Shown piece by piece: positions 1 to 11,867 of a DNA stretch of 64,000 nt (positions within the stretch are counted from its first letter, which is position 1; each line of letters opens with the position of its first letter). The notes under the pieces were generated by a model. That model had not been told where the DNA came from. It made no database searches and saw nothing but the letters and a program-made list of their open reading frames with translations. The stretch comes from Hippopus hippopus. Taxonomy: Eukaryota > Mollusca > Bivalvia > Cardiida > Cardiidae. The translations under genes were made by a program, and so were the position numbers. The DNA is taken from positions 22,915,521 through 22,979,520 of the forward strand of contig OX328113.1 of the NCBI GenBank assembly GCA_946811185.2, in the 5' to 3' direction.

Positions 1-309
1 AGGCTCCTCTTAAAAAAGAAAACTTGAGTTTCACTTTTCTATCGAAACCTTTCTAACTATATTTCAGTTCAGCTGACAAACAGTTCGTGCATTCATTATT
101 TAACGTGGTTTATCAATTTCGATTGAAATTTCTACCGACAGATAAACAGATGTGAATAACTTCATCGAGGTTGTTTATGTCGTTGCTTAACGACTGACAG
201 TGGCGCGCCATATATAAGATCACGTGATTCGCAGTTCAAATGGAAACGGCCGTTATACGGACGAGGTTAGATGTAGGTACGGAATCGGCCGAGTTGTGAC
301 GAGTGTACA
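1..309. other. No gene seen
   Basis: Unique-looking AT-rich sequence before the CATACC tract; no conserved ORF. Confidence 0.5.
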
Positions 310-575
310 ATACCTTGTCGTGCTGTGCTGTACCGTACCGTACCGTACCACTAAAGCATACCTTTCCACCCCACGCCAAGCCATGCAATGCCATGCCATG
401 CCATACCATTACATACCATACCACCAATACCACACTATACACCACATGTATCATATAATACCATTTCATACCACCCCATTCCATATCATATCGTACCGTG
501 CCATGCCATACCATGCCATAACATACCATAACAGAACAAGCCGTACCGTACGATAACATAACATACCATATCATG
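310..575. repeat. CATACCATGCC low-complexity repeat
   Basis: Diverged array of 5-10 bp words (CCGTA, CCATG, CCATA). It opens spurious ORFs on both strands. Confidence 0.85.
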
Positions 576-758
576 AAATTACGAAAAAATGACATAACTA
601 AGCTTTATTTGGCATAAAACTGATGACAATTCATAGTCAGTATACATTAAACCTAGTCAGCATAGTATCTTAATTAACTCTATAAGAATAACGGCTAATA
701 CGGTACTGAGCTACACTAATCTTTAATTAGGATGAAACTAAACCCTCACTATCTAATT

Positions 759-1021
759 GAGCCATGCTCTGTGAAAAGGGGGGCTTAATGCATCTGCGAA
801 AAGTATCGACCCAGGTCAGCCTGCGCAGTCCGCGCAGGCTGACCTAGGCCGAATCTTTTCGCTACTGGTCAATTTTCTGTTTGTCAAAGGACCAATCTAC
901 CTCATGATTCAGTCGGTTATTGAAAAAAGTGGCTCCTCTGGATCCATAATTATGTGATGATTTGGGCTAGCATCATGTATAACGGAGATGCATTAAGCCC
1001 CCTTTTGCCAGAGCATGGCTC
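759..1021 (+). mobile_element. C-family MITE
   Basis: Near-complete: TIR GAGCCATGCTCTG at left and its inverse at right, an extended flanking TAATTG/CAATTA symmetry, the stem-loop at 814-844 (13-bp arms, 5-nt loop AGTCC), and the conserved TGGATCCATAATTATGTGATGA segment. Confidence 0.88.
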
Positions 1022-1524
1022 AATTACTTTTTGCTTCAATGCATAACTCTTCTGGGTCATTAGAGCCGAGCCTAGGAAAACTTCAGCTCTATAGATACAT
1101 CCAATGCTTGTGACCAAGGAATTGTAAGTTCGAATATCGACCAGACCAAAATTCTTTCTGAGGACTGATTTAACCTTTTAGCAAGCAATTCTATAATAAA
1201 ACGATACTGAACCTCAATCTGAAGCTTTTTGAAAACTTTGTGAGAAGAGGAGAAAGTGCTGGTTACCAGCATGATGATAACCATATGCAGACGACAAATT
1301 AGATGTGGCTCAAATGTTGGAATTTGTCTGTGTAAGGGGTTCAAATTATTTGTAAAGTATAAAGTATATTGGTAAATTTCATAAAATGTTGTTTACCATT
1401 ATTAGTCCTTTTTCCCATAAATGCTTTTAAAATACTCCTTCCTCACGATCCTAAAACATTTGAGAAATGATAAAGCAATCATCGCGAGGTTTTATAAAAG
1501 CAGTGTATACCCAAAATTAGCCCA

Positions 1525-2715
1525 GGGTTGTACATAATATCTGATACAGTTTCAATCCTTAATATTTTTTTTTCTGCCGGCACATACCTTGTCATAATTT
1601 ATGTCACAATACTCTACAATGATTACAGTTTTGTTTGATATACAATGTTAAGTACTTTGAATACTTACATGTTAAAAAGTTTAGGTCAAACTTTTTCTCA
1701 ACATTTACATGATGTGCTCTATATGACGTCCATTCTGAGCTAAGCCTCTTTTGAAAGTTTACTATCACCGATGAACACATTTCTGGAGTTATTTTTCTCG
1801 TCTCTCGACGAATAGCTTGTTTCAACTCTCCAACAGTGTTTGGTTTAGCTGAATATACAGTTTCTTTCAAGTGTCCCCATGAGAAAAAGTCCAAAAGACT
1901 AGGGTTCGGGAAATGAGGGGACCAAAACACTGTCATTCCCGAAAGGGATGAAGTTTTGCCAAAAGTTTCATAAAGCCACGACAATACTAAAAGTGCTGTA
2001 CGGGGTGCTGGTCCATCCTCTTGGAATCAAATGTCTTTAATCTCCATTTCTCGGCAAAGCTAGCAAGAACTTGTTTTTAAGCAATATCAGGTAACGTTCA
2101 CTGATTACTGACTGCCTATCTCCACCTTGTTTAAAAAAGAATGGTCCAAGCACACTATGGTAACTTAACGCTTCCCATACGGTAACTTTTTCATCATGTA
2201 GTCAGTAGAGGATTTTCATAAAAAGTGTGAAGCAGCACCCCATACAGCACATTCAGTATTGTCGTGGCTTCATGACACTCTCGGGAAAACTTCATCTTCA
2301 GGACTGACAATGTTTGGCCCCCTCATTCCACGTACCTTAGTCTTTTGAACTTTTTCTTGTGGGGTCATTAGAAAGAAACTGTATATTCATCAAAACCAAA
2401 CACTGTTGGAGAGTTGAAATAAGCTATTCGTCAGAAAAATAACTCCAGAAATGTGTTCATCGGTGATAGCAAACTTTCAAAAAAGGCTTGACGTCGCAGT
2501 AGCTCAGAATGGACGTCATATAGAGCACATCATGTAAATGTTGTGAAAAAGCTTGACCTACTATATTTAACATGTACGTATTTAAAGTACTTAACATTGT
2601 ATATCAAACAAAACTGTCATTATTGTAGAGTATCTTGATATAAATTATAACAAGGTATGTGCCGGCAGAAATAAATTATCAGGGGTTGAAACTCTATCAG
2701 ATATTATGAATCACT
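1525..2715. repeat. Inverted pair of mariner-derived 3' ends
   Basis: About 1525-1900 is repeated in inverse orientation at about 2355-2715: both carry the transposase C-terminus, the run through GTATATCAAACAAAAC, AGGTATGTGCCGGCAGAAA and ATCTGATA. The arms differ by several substitutions and small indels. It looks like two head-to-head partial copies or a foldback derivative. Confidence 0.75.
1604..2345 (-). pseudogene. Mariner/Tc1-type transposase remnant
   Basis: Minus-strand reading gives VWEALSYHSVLGPFFFK, SVISERYLILLKNKF, FQEDGPAPRTALLVLSWLYE, SPHFPNPSLLDFFSWG, VGELKQAIRRETRKITPEM, matching the C-terminal half of DDE transposases of the mariner/Tc1 superfamily. The first Asp (QEDG) is kept, but the position where the family has SPD reads SPH, so a catalytic acidic residue seems lost. 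Stops and frameshifts break the reading upstream. Dead copy. Confidence 0.75.
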
Positions 2716-2719
2716 CTGT

Positions 2720-3200
2720 ATGTACCAACCATTCGTAAAGTTCTGCGTTCCTTGTCTCATTTCCTACATTTTTTCTTCTTAATTTCAAAGTGACACACTT
2801 TCTGAATGGCTATACCAAATGGTTTAGCCAATCAGAGATTGTGTTACTTTTTAGATTGAACATAAGACCAAAAATATAATGGTTGATTATTACTGACCCA
2901 GACCGCACAGAAGAGTGAAGTCCCAAATTTCGCGCGAGAATTCTAGATGTCGCGTATATATAACTTTTCCAACAGGCCGACAGTGCGATAATCTTCTCGA
3001 TGTCGTGTTTTGCAACAGCAATATCTATAGTGGCACTCCCAGGCAACCGTAATAAAAAAAAAATACCATAAATGTACACTGGTATAAGTGGCTCGTCATT
3101 TCTTATCTTTGATCGTTGATAGTTATCTACAATTTACGTAAACATGTACTTAATTTAGTGCCTCCTAAAAAATGAAGGCAATTTTATACTGAGGGACAAA
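2720..3200. other. No gene seen; small family A remnant
   Basis: GGCTATACCAAATGGTTTAGCC at 2808-2829 is a family A core. The 89-codon minus ORF over this stretch has no recognisable domain. Confidence 0.5.
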
Positions 3201-3206
3201 AGTTTT

Positions 3207-3540
3207 AGGATCTGACCTATTTTGGCATTTGAGATGAAACTTTGTTAAAAGAGTCCTTAGGCGAGCGTAATAACATTTTTGTAGATCACTTTAATAAATT
3301 TTATCTTAAAAGCTAACGAATGTCATATTCTTTTTATAATATAACAAAATCTCGCGATAGGTCAGAAACTGTAAACTTTTCATGGACACGTGTTAATTTC
3401 CACAGATAAAACTTGATTTACTTCTCTTAAAGAAGTATGTCGTAAATTGACGTCACACATGACGTCTTACAATGCTCATTTCGAACGTGTGCAAGATAAG
3501 AAAATTCATAATGGTTGTGTTACATTGAAAACAAGGGACC
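3207..3540. repeat. Dispersed repeat H, copy 1
   Basis: Shares order and sequence with 14767-15140: GGATCTGAC, TTTAATAAA(A)(T)TTTATCT, CGA(A/G)TGTCA, TGACGTCA(C)..TGACGTC, ACAATGCT, AAGATAAGAAAATTC. Not coding; class unknown. Confidence 0.7.
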
Positions 3541-3571
3541 GGGGTATGTGGTAAAATGTTTCTTCCCTGGA

Positions 3572-3700
3572 GTTTGTTTATTTGTTTAGTGTTTAACGCC
3601 GATTTCAACCGTACGTTTTCAGTCATGTCACGGAGGCAACTTAGTGATGAGCATCCATGCAGCGTCCCTGGGATTTCTTTTCCAGTCCTACGCACATGTC
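3572..3700 (+). repeat. Fragment of a TTTAACGCCG repeat
   Basis: TAGTGTTTAACGCCGATTTC ... CAGTCATGTCACGG followed by CAGCGTCCCTGGGA. I recall this start as widespread in mollusc genomes, probably a SINE or LINE tail. Only a fragment is present. Confidence 0.45.
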
Positions 3701-4260
3701 TCTTTCCAAACTATTGCCTGCTTTCCCACATAAGCAGCATCAAAACATAAAAAAAAAAAATCGTAAAAATATTTGGCAGTGTTCCGTCATAAAAATCAAA
3801 CTGGGTTGATTGATTTCAATTCATTGTTGAGAAATGACTGGAGATCCTAGCTGACTTTATACGAACATGAGAGAGAGAGAGAGAGTTGTCCCGGGTGTAA
3901 AAAGATTTATTTCTGTGCGGGTGGATTAAAATAAATATTTATCAGCGAGACAATTGTGTAACATAGTAAATAAACATCCATGCACCCTTCAGATTGCCCA
4001 TTACCCGAGCCAATACAAATAACAACGTAATCTTGAATTGTCAACTTAGGAATCTCGAACGTGTATAAATTTTACACGTCATGAAAAATTGAGATCTAGC
4101 AAATAAGACTATAACTAGTGTTAGTTTTAATTAAGTTTTATTTTCATGAAATTGGTGTCTCTTGATATCTGTTACTTATTCTCATGTTATTTAGAGCCAC
4201 TCTCTCTCTCTCTCTCCAAACCCTGCCTCCCTACCAACCAACCCTGTCTGTCTGTCATTT
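3700..4260. other. No gene seen
   Basis: AT-rich with a short (GA)n at 3868 and (CT)n at 4200. Confidence 0.5.
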
Positions 4261-4263
4261 ATA

Positions 4264-4505
4264 AGCCGTGCTCCGGCAAAAAGGGGTTTAATGCATGATC
4301 CACTATACCAAGCAAGTCATCACATAAAATCCATTTTGTCTAACAAGCGACTTATTCACGAGGTAGACTTTTCCTTTGACATGCAGAAAATTGAGCAAAA
4401 GCAAAAAGTTTCGACCCAGGTCAGCCTGCGCGGACTGCGCAGGCTGACCTGGGTCGGAACTTTTTGCAGATGTATTAAGCACCCTTTTTCACAAAGCCTG
4501 GCTCA
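4264..4505 (-). mobile_element. C-family MITE
   Basis: Stem-loop 4419-4449 with loop GGACT, i.e. opposite orientation to 814-844. Ends GCCGTGCTCCG and GCCTGGCTC are degraded TIRs. Confidence 0.82.
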
Positions 4506-4695
4506 TATCATTTACATTTTTTCTTATCCCCTGTCCTCTGGAATTAACTGTGCACACTGTGCCTAAGTGATATAAAAACTTAAGAGTTTTAATGTGAAAA
4601 TCCTGATGCTTTGACAAGGCGTTACATCACCGCAAAACAGGGGCATAACCAGGTTCATAGAATCATGGCACACTCCCAATTAAAACTTCTGTTTA

Positions 4696-4978
4696 ACTAG
4701 AAGATTGCCTAGGGGCAACACGTCGAGCCCGCCTTGGACGAATAACCTTCAAGTATGACCTTGACCTTGGACCTACCTGACCAAATGTTTCAAATGGCAC
4801 TTCTACTCATGAAGGAGAACAATTGTGCCAAATTATTTTGAAATCCATCAATAGATGTAGAAGTTCTGATCCGGACAAAATCCGGACGCATGCACCCACG
4901 CACGCACCCATGCACGCACAGACACCGAAGCGACATTGTGACAACTATGTCTGGCTCACCGCAAGTGGGCTCGACAAC
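4696..4978 (-). mobile_element. Helitron/Helentron-like non-autonomous element (type 1)
   Basis: On the minus strand: subterminal inverted repeats GTCGAGCCC (4975-4967) and GGGCTCGAC (4730-4722), a 3' hairpin with arms TTGCC/GGCAA (4718-4705), then the end TCTTCTAG followed by TT. It includes a GCATGCACCCACGCACG low-complexity part. Abuts an E remnant on its right. Confidence 0.6.
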
Positions 4979-5563
4979 AAAATCATAGACATGTCCAAAC
5001 TGAAAGTATCTGCAGAGGACAAATTAAATGTAGCCAAAATAATGATATCTGTCTTTGAAAGGATCTAAAACACTATGGGAATAGGAGAAATTTATGGTTA
5101 CCAGCATTATCTCTTTCCCCTACAGTTTTTTAAAGGTTTTCTTACACATAGTCGATTAAAAGACACTAAAAAGACCAATTTGAAAGACTTTATTCTCCAG
5201 AGTGACAAAACCCTTTATGCATGTTACCATTTTTACATTGGCCACATTTGCGTATTATGCGTTATTGGCGATACGCCCTTGCAAAGTGTTTTTCGCCGAA
5301 TAAAGGATTTGACTTGACTTGACTATCTCAACCAGGAAATTAAGAAATATAATATAGCATCAAAGTAATGTTAATTTGTAGCTTGGTAACAATATACGTT
5401 ATGAGACAATATGGGAATATAATGATATATCAATTAGCATGGTGTTTCCTTATGTAATTTCCTATTTGAATTATATAATCATATACCACGACTCAATTTA
5501 TTAAGGGGAAGCTATTTACATTTCTCTGATTATACCAAACATAAAAAATGTTTATCGCTTAAT

Positions 5564-5755
5564 TATACCCCCGCAAAACATGTTTTCGGGGGTATACTGG
5601 GATCAGCCTGTCTGTCCGTGTGTCCGTCCGTGTGTCCGTCCGTTTGTCCGTCCATTTGTTCGTCCGTCCGTGTGTCCGTCTGTGTACAAATAATTGCCTG
5701 TTTCTGTCAAAGCGCTGGCGGGGGTATTAAGTCACATTCAGTGACAGCTCTAGTT
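5564..5755 (+). mobile_element. Helitron/Helentron-like non-autonomous element (type 2)
   Basis: Subterminal inverted repeats TACCCCCGC (5566-5574) and GCGGGGGTA (5718-5726), 3' hairpin GTCAC-ATTCA-GTGAC (5731-5745), end AGCTCTAGTTT. The interior is a TGTCCGTCCG tract. Confidence 0.65.
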
Positions 5756-6768
5756 TAGTTAATCAAGAATTTGCTGACAATCAATAGATAAGAATGAGAA
5801 GTGTAAGACAATACTACTGCTAGAAATACTACTACCGGTACTACTTATGATGACAATAATAAAGACATTTCCTTAAAAAAGATAATTATGAACATGTAGG
5901 CGCCAAAGGTATTTTTAGGTTTCGCAAGAAAATTTCGACATGCCTTGTAGAAATGTTCTTCATACTTATAATAATCAGTCCCTTTTAATTGGTATGGATG
6001 CTTGTATTTTGATCTCAATCTCCCCAAAATACATGAACGTTAAAGGAATTTTAAGCGCACGAAAACGTCGTGAACGTCAGGATAAGAGTTCATTATCTCC
6101 CGCTAGATGGCATTCTACAAATACACATCTATCTAATTTGGGCATTCTGGGTACAGAACCGCACTAATTTTCAAAACGACAGCCGTTACCTTGAATTTCA
6201 AAATGAAATAAACGTTTACTCAATAAAACGCTACCTAGTGCGATTCATTCAGCTATGATCGGCTAGCATGTAACCTATGCATCGGTCATTTATTAAAACA
6301 GCCCCTACATGCTTGGGTAATAGGCTAATAGCTTCGGTGTAAGCCCTACTTTTCCCAAGTATTCGGGGATGGGTGATGCGTCATAGCAGACAGGTCGAAT
6401 CTTCGAAGAATATGCCATGGCAGACAACGGATAAGAGTTAGGTAAAGACTCGACTATTTACCAGACGACAAAGTTATCGACCTGTCCAAAATGAAAGTAT
6501 TTGCAGATGACAAGTTAAATGCAGCGCAGGTATTGGTATTTATCTTTGAAAGGGTAGAAAACACTGTGAGATAAAAAGAAACAAGAAACCTGGTTACGTT
6601 TTTGGGCTTAATTTGTCGTACACGTATACATGTTCTTTCGGTATGGGCAGAGCTAACATCCGGACTTCTAGCTCAGGAAAACTCTTTATGTGGATCATCA
6701 AAGGTCAAAATGTAAATACACGTCAATATCCACAGTCACCATCACTTGATCTTGAATTTCAAGATGTT
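5756..6768. other. No gene seen; E remnant near 6460-6570
   Basis: The E remnant reads CCAGACGACAAAGTTATCGA ... GAAAACACTGTG. The ORFs at 5940-6258 have no recognisable features. Confidence 0.5.
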
Positions 6769-6819
6769 GAGCTCCAAGCGATGAAAATTTCAAGTTGAAA
6801 TTTTCATCGCTTGGAGCTC
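6769..6819. repeat. Perfect 51-bp palindrome
   Basis: 25-bp arms starting GAGCTCCAAGCGATG are exactly inverse around a single central G. No TIR or target duplication is apparent. Confidence 0.92.
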
Positions 6820-7842
6820 ATCATGTCATTCGGTCTTGAAGTGTTTGCTGAAAACTTTCAACGCCAAAGTACCAAAGTATATTTATAAATTTTTGTTTGC
6901 TGTCCTACAGGGTGTGTTTGTTTTACTGTCTAAAGTGACTTATCTGTATTGAAATTTGGACAGATTTGTTTGACTTACAAAAATGATACTGCGGTGTATC
7001 GACGTGTAAATGGGCAGTTTTAATCCCAAGGGTGCCAAGTGAATTAAATCATCAATTTGGGGCAATATAAAAGGATCCACATCATGCAGTTTTGACGACC
7101 ATTATTTGGACCACATCAAATTTGTCGTCTATAGCTTAATTGTTTTTCTAATACATGTATTAGAGATCATAAAATTTTGTCGTCTTGTAAAGGTTTGAAA
7201 TACATACTGGAACATTACAATTTCCAAATAATCAATGTTTTGTCGAAAGTCTAATCTCATTTTGCCCTGCAGGTGACTAAATCCTCATCGATCTTGTAAA
7301 AAAGAAATGGCGCATAGAAATACTCCATGCCACATTGGGCACGTGATGGCAAATTTGTTCATTTGCACACACCGTTTAGTTAATGTACTGTTGACTACAC
7401 AAAGGTGCTGAAAGATATATAGATCTTAATATAAAACATTTCTTTTCGTTCACGATGCGCAAGGACTGAGAGATTTTGATTTTTTTTTCTATTTATAAAC
7501 ATAGACACGAAAAAGCCATAATTTCGGTCGACTCGGTATGCGGATAGCTCATAATTTTAGTGACCCGTTGTTTCGTGTGCTTAAAATTCCTTTAAATCAG
7601 GCCCGTATCTCAATATCCCGATCTTTTTGGATAAACTTTAGACTGTTTGGGGGCTCACTGATTCTATTTATCTATTCTTTATCATCTTTATATTGGCAAA
7701 ACTTTAACTCCGTAAGTCGTGAATGGTCTTTTTCAATACATGTATAGTCTTTGAACTTAAAATTGAATATTAGAATTAACTTTATTGAAGTTAGTTACTT
7801 ACTTATGGAATTTATATCCTCGTCCAAAAAGATTTAAACATT
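6820..7842. other. No gene seen
   Basis: No repeat family or domain recognised in this 1 kb. Confidence 0.45.
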
Positions 7843-8010
7843 TGAACACTTCTCTGCGAAAAAGGGGCTGAATTCATCTGCAAAAAAATCGATCTAGGTC
7901 AGCCTGCGCAGTCTGCGCAGGCTGGCCTTGGACGAAATTTTTTGCTTTTGGTCAATTTGTTACATGTCAAAGGACATTAAGCCCCCTCATAACAGAGCAA
8001 GGCTCATTTT
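7843..8010 (+). mobile_element. C-family MITE, internally deleted
   Basis: Keeps the stem-loop (7897-7927) and both ends but lacks most of the segment between the hairpin and the right TIR. Confidence 0.75.
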
Positions 8011-8182
8011 CTGTTTTCCCTGTAAACCTTAAATTTCGTCATCTTGTAAAGAAGTTAGTACAGAATTTAAACATTTTTTTTCACAAGGCTGGTAATTTAA
8101 AGGTTGTTAGGTTGAGTCCAAGCTGGCCCGAACTCTTTTCGATTTGACTGTTTACTCTTAGTTGGGGAAAAGTGGAACAGAC

Positions 8183-9096
8183 CATAGGGGTCCGTAGTTT
8201 GACTCCTGTCGCCCATAGACTAAAACAAGGGATTTAACTGTATGCAGCCCGTTACTCGCCCCCGGTTTCAAAAAAACAACGTATCTTTTCTACCCCATCA
8301 GTTATTCTCCTAATTTTTTCTACAGCTGAGAGCTAAAACATTTTTCTACCAGAAAAACACAACTGTTTGTCAGTGGCTAATGCAGTCTGGCTGATACATT
8401 CGCTCGAACTTGTAAACTCGCTCAAAAATCTTCGCCATTGACACGGGTTCGTACATTCGATACTGACGTTCGCGCATATAAACCAATGAAATTTCTCGTT
8501 CCAAACAGTGTCACCGTACTGTCACGTGACAAAAAGGTGTGAGCAGCTGTACGAAATTTCATTGGTTGAATTCACGACTGTTAGTACATATCAACCGATG
8601 AAATTTCTCGTTCCAAACAATGTCACATGACAGAAGATGGCTGCAGCTGTTCGAAATAAGAACGTGGATCACAAATTCAACGAATTCTGAGGCGTTTCGT
8701 CGTTATTGAACATAAAGACTATAGGTCAGTAGTATTTTTAAACATGTTTAAAGGGTGGGTGCCGCTAATGCTGCGTTTCATTGGATCTAAAGTGCATTTT
8801 ATATCTTGAAAACGGATGTACGAACCCGTGTGAATGGCGCAGATTTTTGAGCGAGTTTACAAGTTCGAGCGAATGTATCAGCCAGACTGCATTTGCCACT
8901 GACAAACAGTTGTGTTTTTCTGGTAGAAAAATGTTTTAGCTCTCAGCTGTAGAAAAAAATAGGAGAATAACTGATGGGATAGAAAAGATACGTTGTTTTT
9001 TGTAACCGGGGGCGAGTAACGGGCTGCATACAGTTAAATCCCTTGTTTACAATATATAGTCTATGGGTGACAGGAGTCAAACTACGAACCCCTATG
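8183..9096. mobile_element. Foldback / long-TIR element with 8-bp target duplication
   Basis: Arms of about 280 bp (8183-8461 and 8818-9096) are near-perfect inverse copies, from CATAGGGGTCC at one end to its inverse at the other. The flanking direct repeat is GAACAGAC (8175-8182 and 9097-9104). The 350-bp centre has no ORF and contains two diverged copies of a unit beginning CCAATGAAATTTCTCGTTCC. An 8-bp duplication fits hAT-like or foldback elements; no transposase is present. Confidence 0.85.
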
Positions 9097-9195
9097 GAAC
9101 AGACGCAGGAAAACAGTTATACAGGATATTATCGTCAAAAAAGAATTTAATTTTTTTTTTTTTCTTTGTAAGCCTCAGAGATTTGCATTTGAGAT

Positions 9196-9407
9196 ATATT
9201 TAACCCTGTAACAAACAATCCCGTTCCAGAACGACCACGAAGTAAAGGGCTTTTGATTATATTATGCGGAGAAGTCATTTTCATCTTTTCTCACAATGTT
9301 TTCTGCATTTTGAAAGACAAATTCCGTCCTGGAGTAACAGTGGTCTACCGTATGCAAATGCTTTCAATTTGGACAGGTCCAAAATTTTGTTGTCTTGTAA
9401 AGAAGTC
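9196..9407. mobile_element. E-family MITE, central palindrome reduced
   Basis: AACAAACAATCCCGTTCC at left, ATGCAAATGCTTTCAATTTG at right. Confidence 0.65.
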
Positions 9408-9410
9408 AAT

Positions 9411-9490
9411 TGATTGATTGAATTGGAGTTTAACGCCGTTTTAACAGCCGAGGTCATATCACGGTGGTCGGTGCACCAAACTGAAAGAAG
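9411..9490 (+). repeat. Fragment of a TTTAACGCCG repeat
   Basis: GGAGTTTAACGCCGTTTTAA then GTCATATCACGGTGG, matching the copy at 3.57 kb. Confidence 0.45.
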
Positions 9491-9702
9491 TTAACCCTTT
9501 GGCTGCTAAGCGCGACTCACTGACCTTTTCCGGACAGAGAAGATCAAGATCAGAATGCACAGAACGTGCAGTCTGATCTTAGATCTTCACTGTCCGATAA
9601 GGAGATATCTCTCCCCGAAAAATACCTTTGAAATAGCAAAATTTGGGTTTTCAACATCAGCTTGAAAGTTTCACTTCACTTATTTAGCAGGATAAGGGCT
9701 AA
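9491..9702 (+). mobile_element. F-family MITE (TTAA / CCCTTT ends)
   Basis: Starts TTAACCCTTTGGCTGCTAAG, ends TTTAGCAGGATAAGGGCTAA, with a stem-loop at 9548-9578. A TTAA target and CCCTT terminus are the pattern of piggyBac-type elements. Confidence 0.8.
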
Positions 9703-10562
9703 TACAAAACTTTTACATTTTTGTACACGGCTAGTAAATCAGAGGTTGTTAGTTTGAGTCCCAGCTTGCCCGGACTATATTAGTTGTACGGTCAGGTGGC
9801 AGGGGACTTGGAAACTTGTTCACATCACTGAAACCTTGGTAAAACGTGCAGTTTGGTGCATAATCTTGATGTTAATCTTGATCGAAGCCGCCATTTTGGA
9901 TGTTGTGTTGAAAGTGTAGTCATGTATACGGGGCTCCCGAAAGGGAAACTGCATTTACGTTGGTTTTGCCAGTGTACATGATATATATGTTCGGGGCATA
10001 TTATCCAATCAGATCACGAGAAATTTCTTTGCAGTATAATAATTTTCGATGTTCCTGTTTACTCTTAGTCCGAAAAAAACGAAACATAGAATACACAGGA
10101 AAACTGTTGCAGGCACAGGACTCACACCCTCAACTTTAATATTAAGAGACGGTGTCTCTTTTGGCTAAGCCAAGATCGAGTTATGCATCTTGTCAAGCAG
10201 CTACCTCGTGAATAACGGTATAAAATTTTCGTAGATAAATAACAAAAAACATTTATCTCTCTTTCGACATAATTTTTCTATCGTTGCCTTAATTTAACGT
10301 CTATCTTTGCAGGCAAATTACACATTATATTTTTCTGTGAGATTTGTGAGAAAAAGCCAGGAACGAAATTCGCATTTGTGTCGCTTTAAGGTTTAATCTT
10401 CCTCGTGAATATTATCTGATTCCATTAATTATTAGAAAAATTATTTCGTTTGTCCGTCTGATTTCCATGGTAACGGTTTTAGCTTTTCTAATATCGAGAC
10501 ATTGATGACATTCACGTAAATTATCACCGTAGTTTACCTGGAGCTACATGTAGATTAGATAT
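9703..10562. other. No gene seen
   Basis: Unique AT-rich sequence with no conserved ORF. Confidence 0.45.
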
Positions 10563-10840
10563 GAGCCATGCTCTGTGAAAAGGAGGTTTAATGCATCTAT
10601 CTGCAAAAGTATCGACCTAGGTCTGCCTGGGCACTCCGCGCAGGCTGACCCGAGTCGAAACCTTTTGCTATTGGTCAAGTTTATACATGACAAAGGACCG
10701 TTCTACACCAAAATTCAGTCGGTTGTTAGATACAAAGGGTTTTAAGGATCCATAATTATGTGATAATTAGCTTGGCACGACGCATCATAGAGATGTACTC
10801 AAACCCCCCCCCCCTTTAACTTTTCACCGGGCATAGTTCA
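10563..10840 (+). mobile_element. C-family MITE
   Basis: Left TIR intact, hairpin at 10620-10650 with several unpaired positions, right TIR degraded and preceded by a C-run. Confidence 0.78.
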
Positions 10841-10972
10841 GATTGTTCTTATTTTCTTTACCTCGGGTGTACACCATAAAACGTTACTGAAAAAAAATGC
10901 AACTCTTTTCCCTACAATGATGTTATCCATTCAATGGCTTTAGCGGTCAGTCAAAGAAAATTCACTCCAGCT

Positions 10973-11205
10973 CTCTTAACCCCTTATCAAACAGTCCCAT
11001 GTTTTGAGAAAATTGCATTGGAAAACATTGTGGGAAAAGGAGAAAATGCTGGTTATCAGTATTTTCTCCTTTTTCCATAATGTTTTCAACCATCTCAAAG
11101 ACTGAACTTCGATTTAAGCAGCATTCAACATGTCGTCTGCAAATGCTTTGAATTTGGATTAGTCTAAAATTTTGTTGTTTGATAAAGCAACTGACTTTCT
11201 GACGC
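10973..11205. mobile_element. E-family MITE
   Basis: TTAACCCCTTATCAAACAGT, AACATTGTGGGAAAAGGAG with its inverse, TTGTTTGATAAAGC. Confidence 0.75.
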
Positions 11206-11504
11206 ACTAACGCACAGACTGTTACATTCAACAAGTACTTTGGAAACTTAAAATAATGAAACCCTAATAATAATTAATCGGATTTGACTGTACGTTGTAT
11301 TTGATTTTTCTATTTTGCAGACGACAATTTAATTGTGGCTTAATTGACGGGATTTGCCTTTGGTAAACAGCCTTGTCTGGTTTTCCTACATTTCCTAACT
11401 TCCAATACCCTACCCCGAGGTCACAAAAACTTTTTCTTATAGTAATCCATCAATACTTCGAACCATAGGCCTCTGAAACTCCATTGGTCTATCGAGGAAT
11501 GAGG

Positions 11505-11646
11505 AAATTTTCATTATCGGACACCGTTACTATAAATAGCACATTGGCGATTCCCTCTATATCGTATATAGTCTTACTATATACGATATAGAGGGAGTCG
11601 CCAATGTGCTATTTATAGAAACGGTGTTACTGAAAATTTGAGTGTA
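11505..11646. repeat. Long hairpin (arms about 65 bp)
   Basis: Left arm 11521-11570 and right arm 11579-11627 are inverse copies (ACACCGTTAC..TATAAATAGC, CACATTGGCGA, CCCTCTATATCGTATATA), extended outward by CATTATCGG / CTGAAAATT with mismatches. A short ATGCACCAATGTGCTAT tandem follows to 11722. Confidence 0.85.
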
Positions 11647-11867
11647 TTCCGTAATATATAAGCGATGCACCAATGTACCAATGTGCTATTGATGCACAAG
11701 CGATGCACCAATGTGCTATAAGTGTTCGATGATCGACCAAGGAAAATTTTAGTGTTCCGTGATAGATCAATAGAGCTTCAAATGCCTATGCTTTTAACAA
11801 ACTAATAAACGGTCAGTTTATTTTTGTAAGGTTATGTAAGCCAAGTGGGAAAAGGGAAACCAGGAGC

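Noticed and set aside
236..595. ORFs over the CATACC tract
   Set aside because: Low-complexity translation of a short-word repeat on both strands.
2810..3079. 89-codon minus-strand ORF
   Set aside because: It covers a family A remnant and A-runs, with no domain.
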